DNA from: Stentor coeruleus
Taxonomy: Eukaryota; Ciliophora; Heterotrichea; Heterotrichida; Stentoridae
Assembly (NCBI GenBank): GCA_001970955.1
Contig: MPUH01000120.1
Span: 1 to 64,000, forward strand
Direction of reading: 5' to 3'
DNA: 64,000 nucleotides
Shown: piece by piece, positions 10,120-20,029 of the stretch
Layout of the letters: each line of letters opens with the position of its first letter
Position numbering within the stretch: the first letter of the stretch is position 1
Notes under the pieces: generated by a model
Seen by the model: the letters and a program-made list of their open reading frames with translations, nothing else
Databases searched by the model: none
Told to the model about the DNA's origin: nothing
Program-made: the position numbers and the translations under genes

Positions 10120-11571
10120 ATGAGTTCTCGCCCTAGAGTAAAAACGCTAGGTATTAGTCAAGATGCTTTTGAGTTTAGAAACAAACGCAATACTACCCCT
10201 GAAGAACAAAAGAATAAATCACTACAAAGGGATTTGCAGAGAACTATGGCATGGCAACAGCCAAATAAATCAATACGTAGAACTGAAGTTAGTAATTATG
10301 CAATTGAAAAAGTAGCAAGCGCAGTGAATATGTACATTAGAGAGTTTAATGGGATGTTTTTAACTTTTGAAGATTTGAAAGCTATGATAAGAAAAACTTG
10401 GCTTGAGATTTCACCTATAGAATTAAGAGATGTTTGGGAGATTATCCCTCACAGTAAAGCATCATTAATAGATTGGGCTAAGGAGTTTTCAGTCCCTGTT
10501 GATTCTTTCAATATACCTCAAACAGAATCTAAAAAAGCTGAGATGCCTATTATCATGGTAAAACTCAAAGAAGTTGCCATAAACTACGGGAACAAATTCC
10601 TAATCCAAACCCTCAAAAACCGCCAGCTTCTTTACAAAGAAGAGCTTCTTCAGATTTTTGAGCGATTTCAAATAACAAACTACAAAGAAGATTTCGACGA
10701 ATTCCGTTCATGGGCAATTTATAACAACATAATGAAAAGGTATGGAAATGAGTTAGCAATTGAAACTGAAGCTCTATGCCCATATTTCCAAGGTGTAGAC
10801 TTTATAGAAAAACAAGACTTTTCTCCTCACGAGCCTGTAATATCCCAACTAATCTCCAGAACCCTAACATCATTAGCAACTCAAAACTTCCAGCAAATAA
10901 AAAAATCATTACTTCAATATAGTCACAATGATTATATAGAAGAAATACATCTAAGAGAAATTTTCAAATATTCCTTCCCTTCTTTAACCAATGAAAACCT
11001 AAGTTTATTTATAAACTCTTTAAAGCTCACAATTCCAGCTAATCTTCAAGTTCCATTTAGACAAATAAATTTACCTGAATTTTTTTCTTTATTTGATAAC
11101 AGTCCAGTTACTGTGTTATCTAGACCTGAAATTAAAGAAGAAAAAAATGATAAAAAAGTTAATGATCACACAAAACAATATAGAATCTGTGAGAGTTTTT
11201 GTGTGAAATATAGGGATTATAACTGGGAAAAAGATTTGATTAGAAAAACTTTTGATGTTAGTGTACCACTTTTAGCAAATTTTAGAATTAATGATTATAA
11301 TCAGTCAGGGGCACTTACTTTAGAAGTTTTTCATTATACATTAAAGAAAAGCTTACCATGGATGAGTGATGAAGAAATATATTTTTTAGTTGATTTAGGG
11401 ATAAGAGAATCTGGGTCTATTGATGATCGGAGAACTAATGATATAAAGCGGGATCTTGAAAACTATAAGGTAAGTCAGACTATAAGTGCGGCTTGGTTTC
11501 CTCAAGGTGAACAATTTAATATTTCGTATCTGTATTTTATTATTGTTCTTGAAAGATTAGCAAAGGATTAG
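10120..11571 (+). CDS. EF-hand-like protein, function unknown
   Basis: 483 aa, soluble, no signal peptide. The C-terminal third contains an EF-hand-like unit (FRINDYNQSGALTLEVFHYTLKK cut in my reading to loop N-D-Y-N-Q-S-G-A-L-T) followed by a helix pair. Earlier segments (about 60-110 and 255-310) have the spacing of degenerate EF hands without full acidic loops. This resembles the EF-hand families of ciliary and cortical ciliate proteins, but no single orthologue is recognised. It is divergent from the channel gene, so a joint calcium role is possible but only suggested by position. Confidence 0.68.
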   Translation: MSSRPRVKTLGISQDAFEFRNKRNTTPEEQKNKSLQRDLQRTMAWQQPNKSIRRTEVSNYAIEKVASAVNMYIREFNGMFLTFEDLKAMIRKTWLEISPIELRDVWEIIPHSKASLIDWAKEFSVPVDSFNIPQTESKKAEMPIIMVKLKEVAINYGNKFLIQTLKNRQLLYKEELLQIFERFQITNYKEDFDEFRSWAIYNNIMKRYGNELAIETEALCPYFQGVDFIEKQDFSPHEPVISQLISRTLTSLATQNFQQIKKSLLQYSHNDYIEEIHLREIFKYSFPSLTNENLSLFINSLKLTIPANLQVPFRQINLPEFFSLFDNSPVTVLSRPEIKEEKNDKKVNDHTKQYRICESFCVKYRDYNWEKDLIRKTFDVSVPLLANFRINDYNQSGALTLEVFHYTLKKSLPWMSDEEIYFLVDLGIRESGSIDDRRTNDIKRDLENYKVSQTISAAWFPQGEQFNISYLYFIIVLERLAKD

Positions 11572-11955
11572 TAACGTAAAAATATACTAAAATGCTTAAT
11601 GTAATTTAGTATATTTTTGAAAAGATATAAACTTTGATATGCTTGTTAGATATTATATCATCATTATATTAGTAGATTTAAAGTGTTTTCTTATGTAAGA
11701 AGTTGTTTCATTATTTAATATTAAAGCTATAAAAATAAGTTATGCAATAAAAATAGAATTCTAACATTCCACAATCAACAAAATATACCTTTCACNATAG
11801 AATTCCAACATTCCACAATCAGCAAAATATACCTTTCACATATCAATCTTCCTTAATCCAAAATAGCCTTATACAAATTTCCAAAACTACAAAAATATAA
11901 TCCTCACTCACCAGTTTTCACATCTCAAATTAAATGAAATTCTATTAATTATCAT
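11572..11955. other. AT-rich convergent intergenic region
   Basis: It lies between the 3' ends of the EF-hand-like gene and the ZIP gene. No coding frame is recognised. It holds one N-joined duplicate (11753-11839). The plus strand turns C-rich and G-poor towards the ZIP stop codon. Confidence 0.5.
11753..11839. repeat. N-joined direct duplicate (assembly overlap)
   Basis: The 43 bp at 11753-11795 and 11797-11839 differ at two bases and flank a single N at 11796. Read as an unmerged overlap. Confidence 0.8.
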
Positions 11956-12885
11956 CTATTTCCCTTCAAAAACACTAAGTAAAGCAATAAACGCAAACCC
12001 AAAAGCAGCTGAAAAATACTTCTGATACTTTTCCCTTGGTACAGCAAATTCTTCAACAATAATCTCTGTACATGATATATACAAAAATGTTCCTACACAA
12101 CAAGCCAAAAACACTCCTTCAACAACTGGATTAAAATCTAACCCTACAATAAACCCAACAACAACCCCAATAGGAGTAGCAAAGCAATAAATAAGAATCA
12201 TAGCACATCTTGTTTTCTTTGCTGTAGCAGCTAAAGTTATCCCAACAACTAATGCTTCTGGTAATTTATGTATAAGAATTGCTATAGCTAAACTTAAAGT
12301 TGGACCATATTCGCTTTGTATACCTACAGTTATACCTTCTATAACTGAATGTATTGATAAAGCACAAGCTAGGAAAAATGATGAGCTTAAAGTGGATTTT
12401 TCTTTATGTTCTATAAGAGGTTGTTTTAAAGGTTCAGTGCATAAAGTTATACAGTTTTCGCCATCACCTTCTTCAATATGTGAATATAATCTGGTTCTTG
12501 TTGAAAGAACATGTTTAAGTTTTGTTTCTTCTTCATCGGAATGGTCTTCATCTGAATGACAGCCAAGGTCGGTGTGTTTTTTACCATGAGATACGAGGGA
12601 ATGATCGGTAAAAGCTACACGTTCAGTAAAGAGCATCATAAAATAAGCGATTACAGCGATGAGTCCTGATAAAGGATACTTATAGCCAGTAAGTTTCTCA
12701 GAAGACTCCGGCAATAAATGTAAAAAAGCAATCCCTAAGAAAACTCCTGCAGCAAAAGTTTTACCTATGCGAGCTAAAAACTTAGAAATTTTAGAGCCAG
12801 AAACATTATCAGGTATTAAAGATGCTACTAATGCCCCAACAAGAACTAAGCAGAAAAACACCCCTTTGAGTATCAAAACTTCCAT
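11956..12885 (-). CDS. ZIP-family zinc/iron transporter
   Basis: 309 aa with about eight hydrophobic segments. Transmembrane segment II carries GVFLGIAFLHLLPE, and the signature pair HSVIEGITVG (TM4) and HKLPEALVVG (TM5) contains the His/Glu residues that form the metal path in ZIP (SLC39) proteins. A long cytoplasmic loop between TM3 and TM4 holds a His/Asp/Glu-rich cluster (residues about 97-120), typical of metal-sensing ZIP loops. The size and motifs fit the ZIP1-3 subfamily, which imports zinc into the cytosol across the plasma membrane or vesicles. It is followed 3' by a 384-bp spacer and is downstream of a small uncertain frame. Confidence 0.92.
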   Translation of the reverse strand: MEVLILKGVFFCLVLVGALVASLIPDNVSGSKISKFLARIGKTFAAGVFLGIAFLHLLPESSEKLTGYKYPLSGLIAVIAYFMMLFTERVAFTDHSLVSHGKKHTDLGCHSDEDHSDEEETKLKHVLSTRTRLYSHIEEGDGENCITLCTEPLKQPLIEHKEKSTLSSSFFLACALSIHSVIEGITVGIQSEYGPTLSLAIAILIHKLPEALVVGITLAATAKKTRCAMILIYCFATPIGVVVGFIVGLDFNPVVEGVFLACCVGTFLYISCTEIIVEEFAVPREKYQKYFSAAFGFAFIALLSVFEGK

Positions 12886-12894
12886 TTATAGAGT

Positions 12895-13111
12895 TTAGAG
12901 GATTCTATCCATACTTATTGCTAAACATGTAAAGAAATACAAAATTATATTCATAATAACAAAAATCCTAAATATTATTCTATTAAGCAAATGAAAACGA
13001 GCTAGTAAACATGTTTTTTGATGAGGCAGGTCGTCCTTTCTTATACAAAACAAGGTCTCTTTCTTCAACAGTGCCTCTAAGAGTCCTCTCTTCAGCCATC
13101 CCATTCCTCAT
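12895..13111 (-). CDS. possible small membrane protein, frame uncertain
   Basis: Two overlapping small frames lie here. One (12983-13111) encodes 42 aa starting MRNGMAEERTLRGTVEERD, charged and protein-like. The other (12895-13104) encodes 69 aa ending in a hydrophobic segment (FRIFVIMNIILYFFTCLA). Together they look like the head and tail of one short tail-anchored protein, but no 15-nt GTA...TAG intron that joins them was found. Either frame may be chance. The spacers on both sides (9 bp to the ZIP start, 24 bp to the next stop) are as tight as between real genes here. Confidence 0.3.
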
Positions 13112-13135
13112 TTTACCTTTTGTATAAGGGTTTAA

Positions 13136-13960
13136 CTATATAATCCTTACACTCGACTCTTGTCCTATCGTCGAATAATCTGAAGTTTTTTTAGCATAGC
13201 CAGGTACAATCTCAGTCTTAGGTCCAGTTCTTTCTCTTTGTGGTCCATTTAATTTCTGATGTTCAAACGTTGTAGCAGTATTTCTCGTAAACTTAATCAT
13301 AGGATTAGGTTGTTCAGGTTCTTTTTCTGGGTTTTTCAAAGACCCAGGTAATTCATAAATCGAAGAATTATAATCAGGTTTGATTCTAACAGGTCTAAAT
13401 TCCTCTTTAACTTCTCTATGATATCCAGGAAGAGTTGAAATCTGACTAACTGACCTTTCTTCACCATAAACTGCTGTTTTTAGTTGACGTCTTTCTATAT
13501 TAACCGCATGACCGGGATGTAGATTACGATATGCGCTAAAAAGTCCTTCACTAGCATTAACATTTTCAAAACTCATAGCATTTGTATGCATACTTTTACC
13601 AGCTACGATAACTTTTTTATTGAGTTTCCCTAAGTTATCATAGGAAAATCCTCGATTTATCATTTCAGTCAAGTTAGTCACTGGTGTGCGGGAGAATGTT
13701 TTTGAGGTTTTATTTGAACTTTCTCGACTGCATGAAGGGTCGATTGTCCTTTTAGAGTTCTCGAAGTCCTTCCAGCGCATTTCACTCTTCCGGGATGGTT
13801 CAGGAGGTGCTTCTCTTAAAGATAAACCGTTCCATAAACCTGTATTGCGATCTTGGACTTTCTTTACAAGGTTGCCTTCAAGAATTACATTGGCTGGAGG
13901 TATAGACATTTGAGGAGTTACTTGGGAACTAAGATAAGTGTGGCTGTAGCTTCTTCTCAT
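13136..13960 (-). CDS. Pro/Ser/Arg-rich protein, function unknown
   Basis: 274 aa, hydrophilic, no membrane segment or catalytic motif. It has scattered short motifs with Pro-Gly-Tyr (LPGYHREV and VPGYAKKTSDY) and many Tyr/Arg/Asn residues, a composition typical of small microtubule-inner or axoneme-associated proteins in ciliates. No family is recognised. The start is the first ATG after an AT-rich spacer. It ends in TAG at 13136-13138 and precedes the small uncertain frame. Confidence 0.65.
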   Translation of the reverse strand: MRRSYSHTYLSSQVTPQMSIPPANVILEGNLVKKVQDRNTGLWNGLSLREAPPEPSRKSEMRWKDFENSKRTIDPSCSRESSNKTSKTFSRTPVTNLTEMINRGFSYDNLGKLNKKVIVAGKSMHTNAMSFENVNASEGLFSAYRNLHPGHAVNIERRQLKTAVYGEERSVSQISTLPGYHREVKEEFRPVRIKPDYNSSIYELPGSLKNPEKEPEQPNPMIKFTRNTATTFEHQKLNGPQRERTGPKTEIVPGYAKKTSDYSTIGQESSVRII

Positions 13961-14003
13961 TATATTAACTTATAAAACTTCTAATCCTAATAGCTATTTT
14001 TAA

Positions 14004-14963
14004 TTATATATACTTAAAATCCTCGTCAATTTTTATCGCTTTTAGCAACAGTTTACATTTCTTGATATAATCAGCACCCATATCTGGGCAATCTTCTCTG
14101 ATTTGTCGTTCGAAATTCAAAGCTTTCACCTGAGAGTCTCTTTTTTCTATATTTTTCCCCTGCAGGGCCAGTGCTAGTTTCCTACACACATGTTTCCTAA
14201 GTCTAGCATTCACAATACTTGATGCTTTTTTCTTATTTTCAATTTCCTTTTTTATTTTCTTCAGCTTCCAAAACAGATAAAAATCATAAACTTTACTTGA
14301 AAGTTTTTCAAAAGCTTTAATTGGGGTTTTTTCAAAAGTTTGCGAAAAATATTTTATACTGCGCATTGAGTTTTCATCTAAGTTTGGGAAATGCTGGAAA
14401 AGTGAATAAAAAGCGTCGAAAATGGTTTGAAATGAACATTTGGAATCAAAGGTAGGTTCTAAGGACTGGAGGATAGGCAAGAGAGAAAAAAAATTAGAAA
14501 TTTGTAGAGGGGTGTCTTGTGTGAAGCTGGTTTTTAGTTGGGTTTTTAAGAGGTTTTCTAGGGATTTTAAGGATTTCGCATAGGATTTTGGGGGATTTAT
14601 TGCACCGTTTTCTCGAGGTTTTTTGGCTTTGAGCTTTTCAAGAATTTCTTGGTTCATTTTGTCGAGGCTGCTTTTGTCAATCCCGTTTGGGCCTATTTTT
14701 TTTGCGTATTCTATAGAGATTTTTAAGGCCTGTTTGAGATTTACTTTTGTTGTTGCCTTTGAAAACTCTTTCATTCCTTCTGAAAAACTGTTTATTTGAT
14801 GTTCTTGAAGAATTTCTCTAAATAAATTTTACGTTATTGGATCACCGATAAAGTCAACTTTATAAGTGTTTTGCTTTATCTCTCGAATCTATGTAATATT
14901 TACAATCCCTGGCCACCATGGAAACCTTGGTACTTTCCCCCAAACAACTTGATTAACTTTCAT
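14004..14963 (-). CDS. PWWP-domain protein with TFIIS-like C-terminal region
   Basis: 309 aa when two 15-nt introns are removed (14889-14903 and 14818-14832, both GTAAA...TAG on the minus strand). The first exon starts MKVNQVVWGKVPRFPWWPGI, a clear PWWP core. The next exon continues with YKVDFIGDPIT, the expected YxVxFxGD strand. Exon lengths are 60, 56 and 814 nt and keep frame. The C-terminal half is helical, with a segment (LRKHVCRKLALALQG ... FERQIREDC) resembling the TFIIS central domain and a preceding helical bundle like TFIIS N-terminal/LEDGF domains. PWWP domains bind methylated-histone nucleosomes, so a chromatin-transcription adaptor is likely. The reading frame alone begins at 14774 and misses the PWWP. 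The TFIIS-like assignment is weaker than the PWWP. Confidence 0.8.
14818..14832 (-). other. 15-nt intron (PWWP gene, intron 2)
   Basis: Reads GTAAAATTTATTTAG on the minus strand. It contains an in-frame stop; removal joins the PWWP exons to the main frame. Confidence 0.85.
14889..14903 (-). other. 15-nt intron (PWWP gene, intron 1)
   Basis: Reads GTAAATATTACATAG on the minus strand. It lies just after PWWPGI; removal keeps the PWWP fold continuous. Confidence 0.88.
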
Positions 14964-16261
14964 ATTAATGAATAGAATTTTATAAAAGACTGATAATGTA
15001 TTTCAAATGAAGATAATGATTTTAATGTGTTTAGTCACTGAAAAAAAACTGAAATCAAATAGAGGGATTTTTAAGGATGGATTTTTTTTTTGGGTATAAA
15101 GGGGGTTATGATGGAATAATTAATTTTTTTAAGTGGTTTTCTATGATTTTTAATAGTCAATTTACTAGTTTATGTATTTATGTAAACTCTGTACTTTATT
15201 TTTTGAAAATGCTATTTTCTTACTTAAAAAGACTGAATTTTTTAGAACTTTTGATTTTTATATTTTATATAAATTATATTTTCTGATATCATCAGTTTGT
15301 ATTTGTTGTGCTACTTTATTTTACAAAAGTCTTGAATGCTTTACTTGGATAATCTTTTCACTTGCCAAATTTTATTATTTTGATTAAAAATATTTTTTTA
15401 GTAATCCATATCCTAAATGAACTTAAAATTGACCTTAAGCAAAACATATATCCTGTTTTTTAGTAAGATAAATTCACATGCAATTCATAAAATAAAATAA
15501 CTGGCTTGAATTATAATTTAATATTAAGATATTGTTTGCTAGAATAAAAACTTTTAGGCCTATTTTATATTAGAATTGAGATTATGCTATAAACTAATAT
15601 GATTGAAAACTTTTTCAATTTTTATTGTTCTAGTCCATAGTGCTTGCTTAACTTTTGTAATCATTCTAGATATATCCAGCATAATTTCATAATAATTTAT
15701 GATCAAATATGTATTTTAATTTTTGTTTATATTACACCATAAAGCAAGCAAGAAACAGAAATAACTTTTACCATTTATTATTTTAAACTTATTGAAAAAT
15801 AAAGATATTACTTTCTAATTTTTAGTTGATTTACAAAACATTTTATTCATTAAACTCCCCATTTCTTTAAGGTTTATAATTTTCCAAATTTCTTATGCTA
15901 AAAAAATAATTTTATTATCTGATTATATCTTCACTAATTAATGTTTTAAAATATTATTAATATTATTTACCACAACCAAAGTATAAACCATTTGCATAAA
16001 TCTTAAATTTTCATAAACCTAAAAATATCAAAAAACTTGTTTTTATTTTCTTACTTTTTCATTTAAACACATCTAAATCTTATATAAAACTATAGGCTAA
16101 AATTCCTCTATCACCATAATCTTATCCAAAAACTCTTTCCCTTAATCCAAACTCCTTAACCCTCTATCTATTTTTTTTTCCATATAACCAAAATCTTAAC
16201 CAAAATTTTAATATTTTCAATACTATCCTAATATAATCAAATTCTAAAATCCATATACAAA
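14964..16261. other. 1.3-kb AT-rich intergenic region
   Basis: Short T-rich frames on the plus strand near 15077-15387 are low-complexity Phe/Leu/Ile runs without protein character and are not called. No RNA gene or mobile element was recognised. The last 150 bp are C-rich and G-poor on the plus strand, as expected 3' of a minus-strand gene here. Confidence 0.5.
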
Positions 16262-16744
16262 TTATTCAGCATTAGGTTCCTCCTCATTATCCTCATCCCC
16301 AACAGTAATCGACAAATTTTTCTTCTTTTCCTTGTTATACATAAAAGTTAACCTATCAACTTCAGTTCTCAGCCTAATCACTTCATGTCCCAACATCCCA
16401 TATTCATCAATTCCATAGCTTTGTAAAACCAAATTTTCCATTTTATCATCTCTTAATGTTTGTACTTCATGCTTCAAAGCTTCAAAAGCACTTCTTAATC
16501 CATTAACTTCATTTTCATGATTAGCTTTTATTATTTCCAACTCTTTATGCGCATCTTTCAAGTTTTTTTGTAGCTGAAGGATTTCTTTTCTCATTTTCAA
16601 AGTCTCTGGAGTATCTCTTGAACTAGCGAAACTACTATAAAAAGTAGGGTTTGATCCTGGAGTTAGAGCCGAATATGATAATACATGCTCTCTACTTATC
16701 TTTCTATTCGCCCTAGCAGTTTTTGGGTGATTTGCATAGTTCAT
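16262..16744 (-). CDS. short coiled-coil protein, function unknown
   Basis: 160 aa. It has a Ser/Arg/Asn-rich head, then a coiled coil from about residue 50 to 110 (heptad-like LQLQKNLKDAHKELEIIK), a Gly-containing break, another short helix and an acidic tail. No membrane segment. It starts 25 bp after the stop of the TPR gene upstream on the same strand, so the two may be transcribed close together. No family is recognised. Confidence 0.65.
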   Translation of the reverse strand: MNYANHPKTARANRKISREHVLSYSALTPGSNPTFYSSFASSRDTPETLKMRKEILQLQKNLKDAHKELEIIKANHENEVNGLRSAFEALKHEVQTLRDDKMENLVLQSYGIDEYGMLGHEVIRLRTEVDRLTFMYNKEKKKNLSITVGDEDNEEEPNAE

Positions 16745-16769
16745 ATTATAAATTCATAACAAAAAGTTA

Positions 16770-19184
16770 TCAATCTTTAATTATACGAGATAGTTGAAGG
16801 CTTATATTTTTAGCTTTCCCCATCATTTTCAGCCTTTTATATTTATCTTTCTCAAACCTCAAAAGCTCTATATAATCGTTTATAGCGCATACCCCATCTT
16901 GTATCGACACCTTATGTTCCATAGCGATTTTCCCTATTTTATATAAAAAACTTGTGTCGCTACATATAGAAAGCGCTTTAAACTCTCTGGCTCCAGGTAT
17001 TGTCACTCCTAATAAAGTGTTATCTTTTTTCTCTTCAATTTCATGTTCCTTATCTTCATGAGTTTTTTTTTTACTATACATTCTAAACTCATGGAATTTC
17101 TCTGAAACCGTTCTATCCGAGCGTCTTTGATTGAACTTTTTTTCAATAATTGCTGGCATTGGGGCAGCTTCTTCAGCTATAAGTCTTTGAGAAAATTCTC
17201 TAGCATCTAAAGACCCTTGTATAAAAGAGTTTTTATATGTACTGTAGATATAAGCATTATATGATGATATGCTTAAAAGATGAGCTGAAGTTAAATCTTG
17301 TAAGTTATTAGCTCTTTGGAGAAGTTTTGTATAAGCGATATTGGCAAAAGGTATTGGTGGGAGGACTTTTGCTAGAAGTTTTAATATTAGTATAGCTTTC
17401 CCTGGCTTTTTGTTTTTAAGAAGGATTTTAGCATATAAAAGATTTGCTTTTACCCATACACTTGCGGGCACTTGAGGGTTTTTGCATTTTACAACCATTT
17501 CACAAGCTATAGTTTTCATGCATTTCAGATTGTTCTGCTCTCCAAGGTATTGCAACAAAAGAAAATGTGCGTTCATTTTTACAGTTGATATCCCTGAGAC
17601 TGCATATAATTTTTTCAGCGCTTCATCATGACGACCTGTTTTCCACATCATTTTAGCATAAAGTACATCAACTGTAAGTTTATGAAAATCTTTAACTTCT
17701 TCACAGATTTGCTTGCATTTTTTAAGCCCTTCTGAGTCAAGATCTGATGCTAAGATTTTTTCGACTTCTTCAATTTTTTGAATACTTCCTTGTATATCTA
17801 CCATCCATCTACGTAATTCTATAACTTTTCTTGATGAAGATGGGTCAAGATATTGTAAAGCTAATTTAACTGTTTCATATGCTTCTATATATTGTCTTCC
17901 TTGTATATATGCTTTAGATAACCAATAGTATATAAATCCATATCTATTATTATCACAAAGTCTTATACATTCATGTAATGCTCCAATAGCTGTGCCATTG
18001 TACATATAATCATCTGATTTGGCACAATATCTTCCATACATATATAAGAAAATTGAATAAGTTGGATTTTCTATGAATTTTCTTTGTAGCAAATCTAAAC
18101 ATTCTTTTATTCTTTTAAGTTTGAATAGAGTTTTTGATGCATAAGCACAGAAGAGGATATAGAAATTGTGATATTCTTGGGATGTTATTAGAAGCATTGC
18201 CTCACAAATAACCCCATCTGCTTGTTCATAATCTTTTACGTTATAGTAATAATGGTACCATAATTTGACATAAGCTTCAGGACGATTACTATAAGATGAT
18301 ACTAATTGTTTAAGGATATCTAAACCTTTTTGCCATTCATTACGACGGAAATAAACTTCACTCCAAGCTAAATACCCAATATACGGGTTTATATCTTTGA
18401 TTTTAGTGGCATAATGCTCAGGGTGATCAAGTTCAGCAAAACCTTTCATTGATAATTCTAAGTATCCCCATAAAGATTCATAACATTCAGGATAACTTTG
18501 AAGCATTTCTAACACACTTCCTTGGCTTCTGACTGCATTACAACATAACAGACTAGCAAATATTGATCTTGGCTGTATAGCCTCAGTTTCAAAATGCTTA
18601 GTCACTTTGACTGTTAAAGCGCTTTGCCATTTTTTGTAAACCAAATCGTTTTTATAGCTTAAAGCCATACCTAAGAATTCAAGAGCACGTTGAAACTTCC
18701 CTCCTAAACCATATAGTCTTGCAAGACCAAAACAGGCTTCATGACAAGAGGGATTACTAAAAATTTCTTTACATGAAGATACTTCAAAGTCGGGAATCAT
18801 AATCTGAAGATGCTTTTCTCTTAATAAATAGAATGCAAAAACTGATAAAGGGTCTTGCTTTTCAACAATAGGGATAGACACATTTTCATTTTCGATCTCC
18901 TTGTTTCTTCGGAATTCTTCAAGTTTCTTCTGAGCTTGTTCCTCAATTTCGTTTGAGTTGCAAAATGATAGTTGAGGGATTGTTAATTGACCGCTATGTA
19001 AATTTTACTTTAGTTTTAATAGTAATGCTGCATTTCGTTTGCTAACTTTTAATCTAGCCTTGCAAAGCTCGTAAAAATCTTCTGATTGCATGTCGATTAT
19101 GGAACTTTGACTGCTGTTGAAACTTACTTCTACAGCTGACCTGATATAGGCTAGCTCTGGCTGTTGGAAATCTTCAATATCCAT
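16770..19184 (-). CDS. tetratricopeptide-repeat (TPR) protein
   Basis: 799 aa with one 15-nt intron (18994-19008). The first exon starts at ATG 19184 (MDIEDFQQPELAYIR) and splices in frame to the 2.2-kb second exon; without splicing, the downstream frame would have to begin at GTG. From about residue 130 to 630 the protein is a solenoid of degenerate 34-residue helix pairs with TPR-type small/aromatic spacing (for example ACFGLARLYGLGGKFQRALEFL and FIYYWLSKAYIQGRQYIEAYETV). The C-terminus is charged. TPR proteins are scaffolds in complexes such as the APC/C, IFT and BBSome. The layout recalls these, but no particular subunit is identified. Confidence 0.82.
18994..19008 (-). other. 15-nt intron (TPR gene)
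   Basis: Reads GTAAAATTTACATAG on the minus strand and contains an in-frame TAA. Removal gives 176 + 2224 nt, a continuous 800-codon frame. Confidence 0.88.
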
Positions 19185-20029
19185 TAATAATTGTATTTGA
19201 TTATTTATAAATAAGGAGTTTCACAGCAAGTTTTGAATTTGAAAATTGGACTTAATTTCGGTATTTTGAAAGATATGGATTAGAAAAAAAAGTAAGGAGT
19301 TGAGTTTAAGGAAAAGGATATAAAATAAAAAGCCTTTAAGATTAATTTCAAAAGAACATAAATTGGCATAATCATTGCAATTACTTTTAAGCCAAATTAA
19401 AAATATACTATCATAAACCTTAGTTTAAAAAAATGATCATCTTTTATTTAAGATTTTCTTAACTTCAAAAAAATAAAGCAATCTTAATTATCATCAATTA
19501 ATTATTTATACATCATATAAGTCTTATCAATATTATTTATAATCTTTACTATTATCTGTATAGAAATATATTTACACAAAAGTTCTTTTTTTGTTGATCA
19601 AGATTTTAAAATTAAACTAAATATCAATTAGAATACATTTATAATAATTCATATCTGATAACCTCAACAAGATTTAATTTGAGATTAAACAATATAATTT
19701 TATAATACTATGAAAATATACTCAAATAAAATTAGATAATTTCTTAAATAACCATAAGAAAACAAATAAAAAAAACTTAGCCTTTCACAGCAGAAAACCT
19801 GTGTAACAAAAATTATTGACAATCTTGATATTTTAAGTGTTTTTATACAAGATTACTTTTTTCTTAATATTTTTTTCAAAATGAAGCCTAATTCTTTTGA
19901 TTAAATTATAGTTTATTTCATATAATATTCAAAAAGATACAACTAAAAAAACAAACAAAAATTTATACTCAAACTTCAAAGTATGAATACAACAAGACTT
20001 AATAATATATAAAAACTAATATTTTATAA
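19185..20029. other. 845-bp divergent intergenic region
   Basis: It lies between the TPR start (minus) and the kelch start (plus). AT-rich, with the left part G-rich/C-poor on the plus strand. No coding frame or RNA was recognised; it must carry both promoters. Confidence 0.5.

Noticed and set aside
15077-15387. Two short overlapping frames in the 14964-16261 gap
   Set aside because: T-rich low-complexity Phe/Leu/Ile runs, expected by chance in AT-rich DNA. No start context or family match.
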